DNA of 5,646 nucleotides from JBCCEV01 sp039030125 (GTDB lineage: Bacteria > Pseudomonadota > Gammaproteobacteria > Ga0077536): positions 1-5,646 of the forward strand of contig JBCCEV010000210.1 in assembly GCA_039030125.1 (NCBI GenBank). Direction: 5' to 3'. Under the pieces are notes generated by a model, which searched no databases, had not been told where the DNA came from, and saw only the letters and a program-made list of their open reading frames with translations. This document shows, in pieces, positions 1 through 5,646 of this stretch. Numbering within the stretch: the stretch's first letter is position 1; the number at the start of each line of letters is the position of its first letter. A program made the translations under genes and the position numbers.

Positions 1-52
1 CAAACATCAGTTTCAAGCCCGGTTTGAACTGGTTCGTACTCACTGTCGCCAT
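1..52 (-). CDS. efp: Elongation factor P, N-terminal fragment (cut by window edge)
   Basis: Reading the minus strand from an ATG at 52-50 gives 17 complete codons, MATVSTNQFKPGLKLMF, before the window ends. This matches the start of bacterial EF-P (E. coli begins [20 protein letters not shown]), with the conserved N-x-F-x-x-GLK core. EF-P binds between the ribosomal P and E sites and relieves stalling at consecutive prolines. The modified lysine lies outside the window. The divergent neighbour is epmB, whose product supplies the beta-lysine for that modification, which supports the call. Only an AAGG (complement of 66-69), 13 bases upstream of the ATG and inside the epmB reading frame, could serve as a ribosome site, and it is rather distant. 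The identification rests on few residues plus context. Confidence 0.85.
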   Translation of the reverse strand, partial: MATVSTNQFKPGLKLMF

Positions 53-61
53 TAGAATCGC

Positions 62-1090
62 ATGACCTTGCCTAGACCGCGCCAGATGATAACTCACAGC
101 CAAACACAAGCTAAGTACGAGTCCTGGGAAGACGAACTGCGAAACTGTTACCGGGACACCGACGCCTTGCTCACTGCGGTGGGTCTGCCACAACAATTGA
201 ACCACTGGGGCAACGACAAGCCGGAGTTCCCGCTGCGGGTGCCTGCCAGTTACGTACGCAAAATAAAAATTGGCGATCCAGACGATCCCCTGCTCCGCCA
301 AGTGCTGGCGACGATTAACGAGAGAGAAACCTATCCCGGATTCCGATCGGATCCAATCGGCGAGTTGGATGCTCCCACGAGCGGCAGTCTGCTGCAAAAA
401 TATCACGGCCGGGCCTTGATCCTCCTCACCGGGGCCTGCGCAATTCATTGCCGCTACTGTTTTCGGCGGGCCTTCCCCTACTCGGAGCGGCTGGGCAAAG
501 GCGCCCTGAACGAGGCCCTGGACGCGATCGCCCGCGACCCGAGCCTGAGCGAGGTTATATTTAGCGGCGGGGACCCGCTGATCCGCGACGACGCGTTTCT
601 TACGGAACTGATTGGCGCAGTCGCGAACATCGCTCACGTGCAGCGGCTTCGCATTCACACGCGCATTCCAGTGGTGCTGCCTTCGCGAATAACCCCAGCG
701 TTATTACGCGTGCTTGAGACGAACAAGGTTCGCTCCATCGTCGTAATACACGCCAACCACGCCCAAGAGCTCGACGAGGAAACCGCGCTCGCACTTGACG
801 CCCTTCGCAGCGCCGGTGTCGCACTCCTCAATCAATCGGTGCTGCTTAAGGGGGTGAATGACGACGCCGAGATCCTCTGCGACCTCAGCGAACGCCTTTT
901 CAGTTGCGGCGTGCTGCCCTATTACGTGCATCTGTTGGACAAAGTTTCGGGCAGCGCGCAGTTTGATGTCAGCGATGCCCAGGCCTTAGAGATTGAGGCT
1001 CGCCTGAGAGCTCGCTTGCCTGGTTATTTAGTGCCGAAGTTTGTTCGGGAGGTTGCTGGTGAGCCGGCCAAGCAGCCATTGCGCCAATAA
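62..1090 (+). CDS. epmB: EF-P (R)-beta-lysine synthase EpmB (radical SAM lysine 2,3-aminomutase family)
   Basis: This 342-residue protein is the length of E. coli EpmB and alignable with it throughout. EpmB converts (S)-alpha-lysine to (R)-beta-lysine, which EpmA attaches to a lysine of EF-P. The radical SAM cluster motif CxxxCxxC is at C126, C130 and C133, in the context HCRYCFRR. The SAM-contacting SGGDPL motif is at 168-173. Other family signatures are DDPLLRQV near 74-81, LRIHTRIP near 196-203, LNQSVLL near 256-262, and YLVPKFVRE near the C terminus. The frame opens at ATG 62, only nine bases from the divergent efp ATG. An internal ATG at 86 (giving MITHSQTQ...) is a serious alternative: it places the conserved Trp at residue 14, close to position 15 in E. 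coli, and drops a non-conserved N terminus. Neither start has a clear Shine-Dalgarno. Function is confident; the exact start is not. Confidence 0.93.
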   Translation: MTLPRPRQMITHSQTQAKYESWEDELRNCYRDTDALLTAVGLPQQLNHWGNDKPEFPLRVPASYVRKIKIGDPDDPLLRQVLATINERETYPGFRSDPIGELDAPTSGSLLQKYHGRALILLTGACAIHCRYCFRRAFPYSERLGKGALNEALDAIARDPSLSEVIFSGGDPLIRDDAFLTELIGAVANIAHVQRLRIHTRIPVVLPSRITPALLRVLETNKVRSIVVIHANHAQELDEETALALDALRSAGVALLNQSVLLKGVNDDAEILCDLSERLFSCGVLPYYVHLLDKVSGSAQFDVSDAQALEIEARLRARLPGYLVPKFVREVAGEPAKQPLRQ

Positions 1091-1114
1091 CCTCGATACC
1101 GGCTATTAAAGTAT

Positions 1115-1222
1115 TTTTGCGCGCATCCGCTACTTCGAACTAAGAGCGGACAATCCCTCCCTCCCTTCGTCCGTTCAAGCTCTTGGGGCTGGCCGTTCGA
1201 ATTGCGCGGCCAGCCCACTTTT
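1115..1222 (+). ncRNA. Candidate small RNA or structured 3' UTR with a C-rich loop
   Basis: Between epmB and the cupin gene lie two consecutive stem-loops, the second ending in a T run, the usual architecture of a bacterial small RNA. Stem 1 pairs AAGAGC (1142-1147) with GCTCTT (1179-1184), and GGAC (1148-1151) with GTCC (1169-1172), leaving a six-base bulge on the 3' side. Its 17-base loop (1152-1168) holds three tandem TCCC units, so the RNA would display CCCUCCCUCCC, complementary to Shine-Dalgarno-like sequences. Stem 2 is the terminator listed separately. TTCGAAC at 1134-1140 is also complementary to GTTCGAA at 1195-1201, allowing an alternative fold. A weak promoter-like pair (TTGCGC at 1079-1084, TATTAA at 1104-1109, 19-base spacer) could start transcription near 1115, but the 5' end is a guess. 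It may instead be only the 3' end of the epmB mRNA. No known RNA family is recognised. Confidence 0.3.
1186..1222 (+). terminator. Intrinsic terminator downstream of epmB
   Basis: GGGCTGGCCG (1186-1195) pairs perfectly with CGGCCAGCCC (1207-1216) around an 11-base loop, and is followed by ACTTTTA. A strong ten-base-pair GC-rich stem with a short T run on the plus strand fits rho-independent termination of epmB or of the candidate small RNA. There is no matching T run for minus-strand termination. The T run is only four bases, so efficiency is uncertain. Confidence 0.75.
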
Positions 1223-1280
1223 AGCCCCGATTCTGGCCGCTATGGGCAAGATCCTCTAAGATCAGGGACTCGTACAGATC

Positions 1281-1284
1281 GGAG
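1281..1284 (+). promoter_or_regulatory. Ribosome binding site deciding the GTG start of the cupin gene
   Basis: GGAG lies eight bases before the GTG at 1293. An in-frame TAA at 1257-1259 and the absence of any in-frame ATG or GTG between it and 1293 leave this GTG as the best start. Confidence 0.65.
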
Positions 1285-1292
1285 CACCCTCA

Positions 1293-1748
1293 GTGGCAGC
1301 AGCAGTTTCGTACCAGTTCGACGATTCATTAATCAAGTGGTTGCCGTTCGGCACTTTTGAGGGGCTGGCCTACACAATTTTGGACGTTGATGTCGACAGG
1401 CGCACCGCAGATGTGATGTTCAAGTTCGAACCCAACCGCACCTGTTTTTACCACCGCCACGTAGCCGCCAGCACAGGCATCGTGGTTGCGGGGATCCATC
1501 ACGTTTACGAAATCGATGAAGACACCGGCGAGAAAATCCACCATGAGAAGCCGGTAGGGTCGTTCACGAAAAAACCCGGCGGCGACGTGCATATCGAGGG
1601 GGGCGGTCCAGAAGGCTGCACCGTGTTCATGCATATGGAAGCCGATACCGACCTCATGTACGAGGTTTTGGACGACGATCTCAGTCTCAAAATGGCCGTT
1701 TCAATCCAGCAATTTAAAAAGGTTTTCGACCAGCTACAGGCAAACTAA
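1293..1748 (+). CDS. Small single-domain cupin protein
   Basis: This 151-residue protein has the size and motifs of a single-domain RmlC-like cupin. The second cupin motif is nearly textbook: G89, five residues, P95-x-G97-x-x-H100. The first motif is partial: H54-x-H56 sits on a predicted strand after FKFEPN, but the usual glutamate a few residues later is replaced (AAST at 58-61). H54, H56 and H100 are the likely metal ligands. The general look resembles the 2,4'-dihydroxyacetophenone dioxygenase or ChrR-like cupin groups, but I cannot assign a substrate. There is no signal peptide or membrane segment, so it is probably cytoplasmic. It is the first gene of a tight pair with the secreted-protein gene at 1754, five bases downstream of its stop. 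It starts with GTG. Fold is fairly sure; function is unknown. Confidence 0.8.
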   Translation: MAAAVSYQFDDSLIKWLPFGTFEGLAYTILDVDVDRRTADVMFKFEPNRTCFYHRHVAASTGIVVAGIHHVYEIDEDTGEKIHHEKPVGSFTKKPGGDVHIEGGGPEGCTVFMHMEADTDLMYEVLDDDLSLKMAVSIQQFKKVFDQLQAN

Positions 1749-1753
1749 GCCTC

Positions 1754-2305
1754 ATGCTCATTGCGCGGACTGTCGGCGCTTTTTTGCTTCTGAGCTCGCC
1801 GTTCGCGAGCGCCGACGAGCGGCTGGTGATGGACCCACCGATCGGCTGGAAAGTCGTGGTCGCTGAGGAACGTGAAGACTCGGTCATCATCGAATACGCC
1901 AAAGCCGATGACCAAACGCCGACCGAAGGCATTTCGCTGCAAGCAACCGAGCGGCGCGACGATCTCGGCATCAAAAGACTGATGGAGATTGTCGTCGCGG
2001 GGACTCGGGAAATTTGTCAAGAATTCGATGCCCGGCCCTTCCAGATCGAAGGTGCATCATCGGAATTTCAATCATTGGGCCTGATGATTGTTTGCGGTCG
2101 AAATCGCGAAACCGGCCAGGGCGAAGTACGACTTGCCAGAGGCATTGAAGGTCACGACAACCTCTACGTCGTTCAGAAATCCTGGCGGGTTGCACCGTTT
2201 ACCGCCGCCGAAGAGCTACCGGTATCGGTCGACGATCGTAGCCTCTGGTTGCGCTATCTGGCCCGCGGCCGCGTTTGCGATACAGCCGCCGACGACTGCC
2301 CTTAA
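1754..2305 (+). CDS. Secreted or periplasmic protein of unknown function with four cysteines
   Basis: I do not recognise this 183-residue protein. It begins with a clear Sec-type signal peptide: a basic residue (R5), a hydrophobic core (AFLLLSSPF) and a likely cut after ASA at residue 20, just before DERL. The mature protein has exactly four cysteines, C88, C114, C175 and C182, which could form two disulfides in the periplasm. The C terminus carries the short C-x6-C segment. No lipobox cysteine is present, and no further membrane segment is seen. It starts five bases after the cupin stop and has no convincing Shine-Dalgarno, so translation is probably coupled to the upstream gene. Its stop codon overlaps the stop of the convergent VOC gene. 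The reading frame is well supported; the function is open. Confidence 0.78.
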   Translation: MLIARTVGAFLLLSSPFASADERLVMDPPIGWKVVVAEEREDSVIIEYAKADDQTPTEGISLQATERRDDLGIKRLMEIVVAGTREICQEFDARPFQIEGASSEFQSLGLMIVCGRNRETGQGEVRLARGIEGHDNLYVVQKSWRVAPFTAAEELPVSVDDRSLWLRYLARGRVCDTAADDCP

Positions 2306-2793
2306 GCTTCGACCCTGGCCTCGCGTCCAGCGTGCCAATTCTTCAGCACATCTTTCGCCGCGCGGCGTGATTCATCACTAGAGGTAAATTCTTTTTGCGG
2401 CACGGCAAGTTCCACCACGTAGCCGTTGGGATCGCGGAAGTAGATGGAATGAATGAATTGATGATCGACAACACCACGGGTTTCGATCCCTTGCGCCTTA
2501 CCCTTCTCCAGTAACCGGAGCTGCGTTTCGGAGTCCACTGTCAAGGCGATGTGTAGATCGTAGTCTCGTTGCTCCTTGAATTCGAATGGTTCGTCAGGCG
2601 CTTCAAAAAATGCGAGGTGTGAGCCGTCTTGCATTTGATAAAAAGAATGCAGCACCTCGGCCTCGCGTCCGGTTTTCGTTTCCTTGATGTGCAGCGCCTC
2701 AACCAGGGGCAGCTCAAGAAAATCCTCGTAGAACGCGCGCGTTTGCTCGGTATCGCGGCAGCGATAGGCGCTGTGGTGTAGACCCTTGATCAT
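2302..2793 (-). CDS. VOC superfamily (glyoxalase/bleomycin resistance/dioxygenase fold) protein
   Basis: This 163-residue protein has two beta-alpha-beta-beta-beta modules typical of the vicinal oxygen chelate fold. The four expected metal-ligand positions are all occupied: H7 in the first strand (GLHHSAY), E64 at the end of module one (LAFFE), H81 opening module two (DLHIALTV), and E128 in the last strand of the hallmark FRDPNGYVVEL segment. This points to an active metalloenzyme such as a lyase, isomerase, dioxygenase or thiol transferase, but the substrate cannot be deduced. The last 30 residues form a charged tail beyond the fold. The ATG at 2793 has a good ribosome site, AAGGA (complement of 2802-2806), eight bases away. 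It is transcribed away from the Amt-GGDEF gene and convergently with the secreted-protein gene. Confidence 0.88.
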   Translation of the reverse strand: MIKGLHHSAYRCRDTEQTRAFYEDFLELPLVEALHIKETKTGREAEVLHSFYQMQDGSHLAFFEAPDEPFEFKEQRDYDLHIALTVDSETQLRLLEKGKAQGIETRGVVDHQFIHSIYFRDPNGYVVELAVPQKEFTSSDESRRAAKDVLKNWHAGREARVEA

Positions 2794-2935
2794 AAATACC
2801 GTCCTTCCGCCAATTCGCCTCGCTCTGAGAGTAGGCGCAGTCTAGCAGGACCGAGCGCATTCCAGATCACCCGGAATAATAAAGATTAGCGGGTTTTTGC
2901 CGTTAATGTGCGTTGCGGCAATTGGGACCCGGCGA
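2794..2935. promoter_or_regulatory. Divergent intergenic region between the VOC and Amt-sensor genes
   Basis: These 142 bases must hold the promoters of both flanking genes. An AT-rich patch at 2875-2886 contains AATAAT on the plus strand and TATTAT on the minus strand, each five of six matches to a -10 box, but neither has a convincing -35 partner. I looked for the GG-N10-GC spacing of a sigma-54 promoter, common upstream of nitrogen-regulated amtB genes, and found none on the plus strand. A small palindrome, TTGC-G-GCAA (2913-2921), lies just before the Amt start and could be an operator half, but this is weak. Confidence 0.35.
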
Positions 2936-5646
2936 ATGGACGAAAGCTTACTGGACATCCTTTGGGTACTGGTCTGCTCTTCCCTTGTACTCATCATGCA
3001 GGGCGGGTTTTTATGCCTTGAGAGCGGCCTCACCCGAACCAAAAACGCGATCAATGTGGCGATGAAAAACATCGTTGATTTGACCGTCGCTATTTTGGTT
3101 TTCTGGGCATTCGGATTCGGTCTGATGTTTGGTGCCGACCAACAAGGCCTGATTGGTCTGTCCCACTTCTTTCCTGATGTCGGTAGTGGCGATCCGTGGC
3201 TGGCGACGTTCTTCGTCTTCCAAGCCATGTTCTGCGCCACGGCGGCAACAATCGTCGCAGGGGCGATTGCCGAGCGAGTGCGCCTGGACGCCTATATATT
3301 CATCACCATCCTCGTGACGGGCTTGGTCTACCCCGTATTTGGCCATTGGGCTTGGGGCAGTGCTTTCGGGGAAGCGGGCGGCTGGCTCGGCAACCGTGGC
3401 TTCGTTGATTTTGCTGGATCGACGGTCGTGCACTCCGTCGGCGGCTGGGTTGCCTTGGCGGCCGCGATGATCGCCGGCCCGCGGCTCGGGCGCTTCGATA
3501 AACAGGGGGCAAATCCTATCCCGCCCTCGAATTTGCAATTGTGCATGTCGGGCCTGTTGCTGTTTGTCGTCGGCTGGATTGGGTTCAACGGTGGTTCCAC
3601 GCTGTCGCTTTCAGAGGATATTCCTGGGATCGTGGCCAACACTGTTTTAGCCGCCGCGATTGGCGCCTCGACCGCCTGGGGTGTTGGCCGAATCGTCTCT
3701 CTCAATATCGACGCAACCGTGTTACCGATCAGCGGCGCACTTGCCGGTCTGGTCTCGATCACGGCCGCCTGTCACGCGGTCTCGGCACCTCAAAGCATCC
3801 TCATTGGCTTTATTGGCGCCTTATGCATGCTCCTGTGCGACCACGTTCTGGTGAAGCATCGTATCGACGACGCCGTCGGCGCAATACCAGTGCATCTAGC
3901 CGCTGGCGCTTGGGGAACACTTGCGATAGGGATCTTCGCCGATCCCGAAACGCTTGGGACAGGGCTCACTCAAAGCGAACAACTCATCGCGCAGCTCGAG
4001 GGCATTATTGCCTGCGGGGTTTGGTCGTTCGGCGTGACCTACATCGTTCTGAAGCTCTGGAATCCTAAAAACCCGATCCGCGTTAGCGCGGATGCCGAAA
4101 AAATCGGGCTGAATATCTCCGAGCATGGCGCGCGAACGCCGCTGGTTGAATTACTCGAATTCATGGAGATTCAGCGACATTCCGGTGACCTGAGTCTGCG
4201 GGCACCGGTTGAGCCGTTCACCGAGGTTGGCCAGATTGCCGATAGCTATAACCATGTGATGCTGGCGCTGGAGTCGGCTACGGCTCAAACCCGGCGCATC
4301 CTGTCCGACATCAGAGACGGGATCATGACTCTCTCTCGCGATGGTGTGTTGCGCAGTCTTAACCCGGGCGCGGCAAAACTACTTTCACTGGAGCCCGCTG
4401 TGGTGATCGGCACGCCCATTGACCGGGCGCTCGCCGACAGTGGCCTGCTGAGCGACCCGACGGTTTTCCTACGCTCAGTGAACGAAAAAGCGAACCAGAC
4501 TTTTGAGGTCGAGCGCCAAAACGGCGAGGACAAGCCCTCTGTGCTCGAGGTCACCACCTCGGAAACCTTAATTAACGGTGAGCCTGGTGTGACGGCGCTT
4601 GTGCGTGACATCACCGAGCGGCGCGGTGTCGAGGAACAACTTTTTCACGAAAAAGAACTCGCGCAGGTCACGCTTGACTCACTCGGCGAAGGCGTGGTCA
4701 CCGCCGACGCCGCGGGCACCATCACCTATCTCAACCCGGTCGCCGAGGACATTATGGGGATCCGCTTACACACCTGTGTCGGCGATCCGCTCAACCGGGT
4801 GCTCCAAGTTTTCGACGAAGAAACAGACGAGCCAGTCCCTCTGGACACTAGACACGACGCCGACGGGTTAATTCGGCACAACGCGGTTCGTCTAGCGACC
4901 GTTGATGATTCGGTGGTTATCGTTAAACTAACCGCTGCCCCCATCCGTGATCGGTCTTTCACCCCAATCGGCACGGTCGTCGTTCTGCAAGATGTTTCCA
5001 AGGCAAGAGCCCTGGAGCAACAGCTCAGCTACCAAGCATCGCATGATGCCATTACCGGCTTGATTAATCGCCGCGAATTCGAGCGGCGACTGCGTGAACT
5101 CATCGTTAGAGCCAGGACCGATAATTCCACCCATGTGTTGTGCTACGTGGACCTCGATCAGTTTAAGATTGTCAATGATACCAGCGGCCATAACGCGGGC
5201 GACGAGCTCTTGCGCCAGCTCAGCGGCCTGCTTGCTGAGGGCTTGCGCGGCAGCGACACCTTGGCCCGTTTAGGGGGCGATGAATTTGGCGTTATCTTCG
5301 ACAGTTGTTCGGTGGTTCGCGGCGTCGCGCTAGCCGAGGAACTTCGCGAGAACATCGAAGCATTCAGATTTAGATGGCGGGACGCGACGTTCTCGGTCGG
5401 CGCGAGTATCGGCATCGTGGCCGTCTCGCCGCAGGCCGATAGCGCCTCGGAAGTCATGAGCATGGCCGACGCGGCATGCTATATCGCCAAGGACGCCGGC
5501 AGAAATCGCGTGCATGTCCATCAAATTGACGATTCCGACACGCTCGAGAGACGTGGCCAAATGCAATGGGCGGCACGCATTCAACAAGCCATCGACGATG
5601 ATCGGCTGCGCCTCTACTATCAGCCGATCATGCCCATAAACAGCCA
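2936..5646 (+). CDS. Amt ammonium channel fused to PAS-PAS-GGDEF-EAL: predicted ammonium sensor controlling cyclic di-GMP (3' end outside window)
   Basis: One open frame of 903 codons without a stop runs off the window. Residues 1-400 are a complete Amt/MEP/Rh protein with about 11 membrane segments (QGGFLCLESG near 22-31, KNAINVAMKN 36-45, DFAGSTVVHSVGG 158-170, GFNGGS 216-221). By comparison with E. coli AmtB, the gate phenylalanines (F99, F217), recruitment residues (W140, S221), D158 and the twin pore histidines (H166, H320) are kept. The cytoplasmic tail RVSADAEKIGLNISEHG (382-398) follows. A HAMP-like linker spans 405-447 (PVEPFTEVGQIADSYN). Two PAS domains lie at about 451-562 and 574-690, the first ending VRDITER and the second LQDVSKA. 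GGDEF spans about 700-860: metal aspartate D739 with DLDQFK, active-site GGDEF 780-784, and RxxD inhibitory site R771-D774. Residues 877-903 (LYYQPI) begin an EAL domain whose catalytic motif is not visible. Start ATG 2936 fits Amt N termini; GGGA at 2924-2927 is a weak ribosome site. An in-frame ATG at 2906 is less likely. Net synthesis or breakdown of cyclic di-GMP cannot be judged here. Confidence 0.92.
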   Translation, partial: MDESLLDILWVLVCSSLVLIMQGGFLCLESGLTRTKNAINVAMKNIVDLTVAILVFWAFGFGLMFGADQQGLIGLSHFFPDVGSGDPWLATFFVFQAMFCATAATIVAGAIAERVRLDAYIFITILVTGLVYPVFGHWAWGSAFGEAGGWLGNRGFVDFAGSTVVHSVGGWVALAAAMIAGPRLGRFDKQGANPIPPSNLQLCMSGLLLFVVGWIGFNGGSTLSLSEDIPGIVANTVLAAAIGASTAWGVGRIVSLNIDATVLPISGALAGLVSITAACHAVSAPQSILIGFIGALCMLLCDHVLVKHRIDDAVGAIPVHLAAGAWGTLAIGIFADPETLGTGLTQSEQLIAQLEGIIACGVWSFGVTYIVLKLWNPKNPIRVSADAEKIGLNISEHGARTPLVELLEFMEIQRHSGDLSLRAPVEPFTEVGQIADSYNHVMLALESATAQTRRILSDIRDGIMTLSRDGVLRSLNPGAAKLLSLEPAVVIGTPIDRALADSGLLSDPTVFLRSVNEKANQTFEVERQNGEDKPSVLEVTTSETLINGEPGVTALVRDITERRGVEEQLFHEKELAQVTLDSLGEGVVTADAAGTITYLNPVAEDIMGIRLHTCVGDPLNRVLQVFDEETDEPVPLDTRHDADGLIRHNAVRLATVDDSVVIVKLTAAPIRDRSFTPIGTVVVLQDVSKARALEQQLSYQASHDAITGLINRREFERRLRELIVRARTDNSTHVLCYVDLDQFKIVNDTSGHNAGDELLRQLSGLLAEGLRGSDTLARLGGDEFGVIFDSCSVVRGVALAEELRENIEAFRFRWRDATFSVGASIGIVAVSPQADSASEVMSMADAACYIAKDAGRNRVHVHQIDDSDTLERRGQMQWAARIQQAIDDDRLRLYYQPIMPINS

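Noticed and set aside
1155..1165. Three G-runs on the minus strand as a possible G-quadruplex
   Set aside because: Only three runs of three G are present; a fourth would have to be a GG pair. The hairpin reading of the plus strand explains the region better.
1186..1216. GTTCGAAT resembling the T-loop of a tRNA
   Set aside because: The bases after the loop do not form the five-base T stem expected, and no cloverleaf, anticodon arm or CCA end can be built around it. The segment is better explained as a terminator hairpin.
1248..1280. AAGATC direct repeat and three GATC sites before the cupin gene
   Set aside because: Short and irregularly spaced (10 and 17 bases); it could easily occur by chance and no regulator site is recognised.
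2906..2935. Upstream in-frame ATG as start of the Amt-sensor protein
   Set aside because: It would add MCVAAIGTRR, which is not like Amt N termini, and has no ribosome site. ATG 2936 places the first membrane helix where the family has it.
2842..3762. Several overlapping long minus-strand open frames within the Amt region
   Set aside because: They lie opposite an unmistakable Amt coding frame. Their translations are rich in Arg, Pro and Ser without recognisable motifs, as expected for antisense shadows of a GC-rich gene.
3541..4068. Plus-strand open frame of 175 codons inside the Amt region
   Set aside because: It is out of frame with the Amt protein, which continues through here with conserved pore residues. 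Its translation is Arg/Trp-rich and featureless.

Overview
The window reads as chromosomal DNA of a gammaproteobacterium. It carries the first 17 codons of an elongation factor P gene with the EF-P lysine aminomutase epmB divergent beside it, a pairing typical of gammaproteobacteria that beta-lysylate EF-P. The base composition is moderately GC-rich. I cannot name a genus.

Layout from left to right: the 5' end of efp (minus strand, cut by the window edge); epmB (plus); a roughly 200-base gap with two stem-loops, the second a good intrinsic terminator and the pair together a candidate small RNA; a two-gene unit of a small cupin protein and a secreted four-cysteine protein of unknown function (plus); a VOC/glyoxalase-fold protein (minus), convergent with the secreted protein and sharing a TTAA stop overlap; a 142-base divergent promoter region; and a very long open frame running off the right edge with no stop.

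That last frame is the most interesting item. Read through by hand from 2936 to 5646 it gives at least 903 residues in one uninterrupted frame: a full 11-segment Amt ammonium channel, its conserved cytoplasmic tail, a HAMP-like linker, two PAS domains, a GGDEF diguanylate cyclase domain with intact catalytic and inhibitory motifs, and the start of an EAL phosphodiesterase domain. The likely job is a membrane protein that senses (and perhaps transports) ammonium and converts this into a change in the second messenger cyclic di-GMP.

The other genes look like separate housekeeping or accessory functions. efp and epmB act together: EpmB makes (R)-beta-lysine, which is attached to EF-P so that it can rescue ribosomes stalled at polyproline. 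The cupin and secreted-protein genes are spaced like an operon, but their shared role is not evident.
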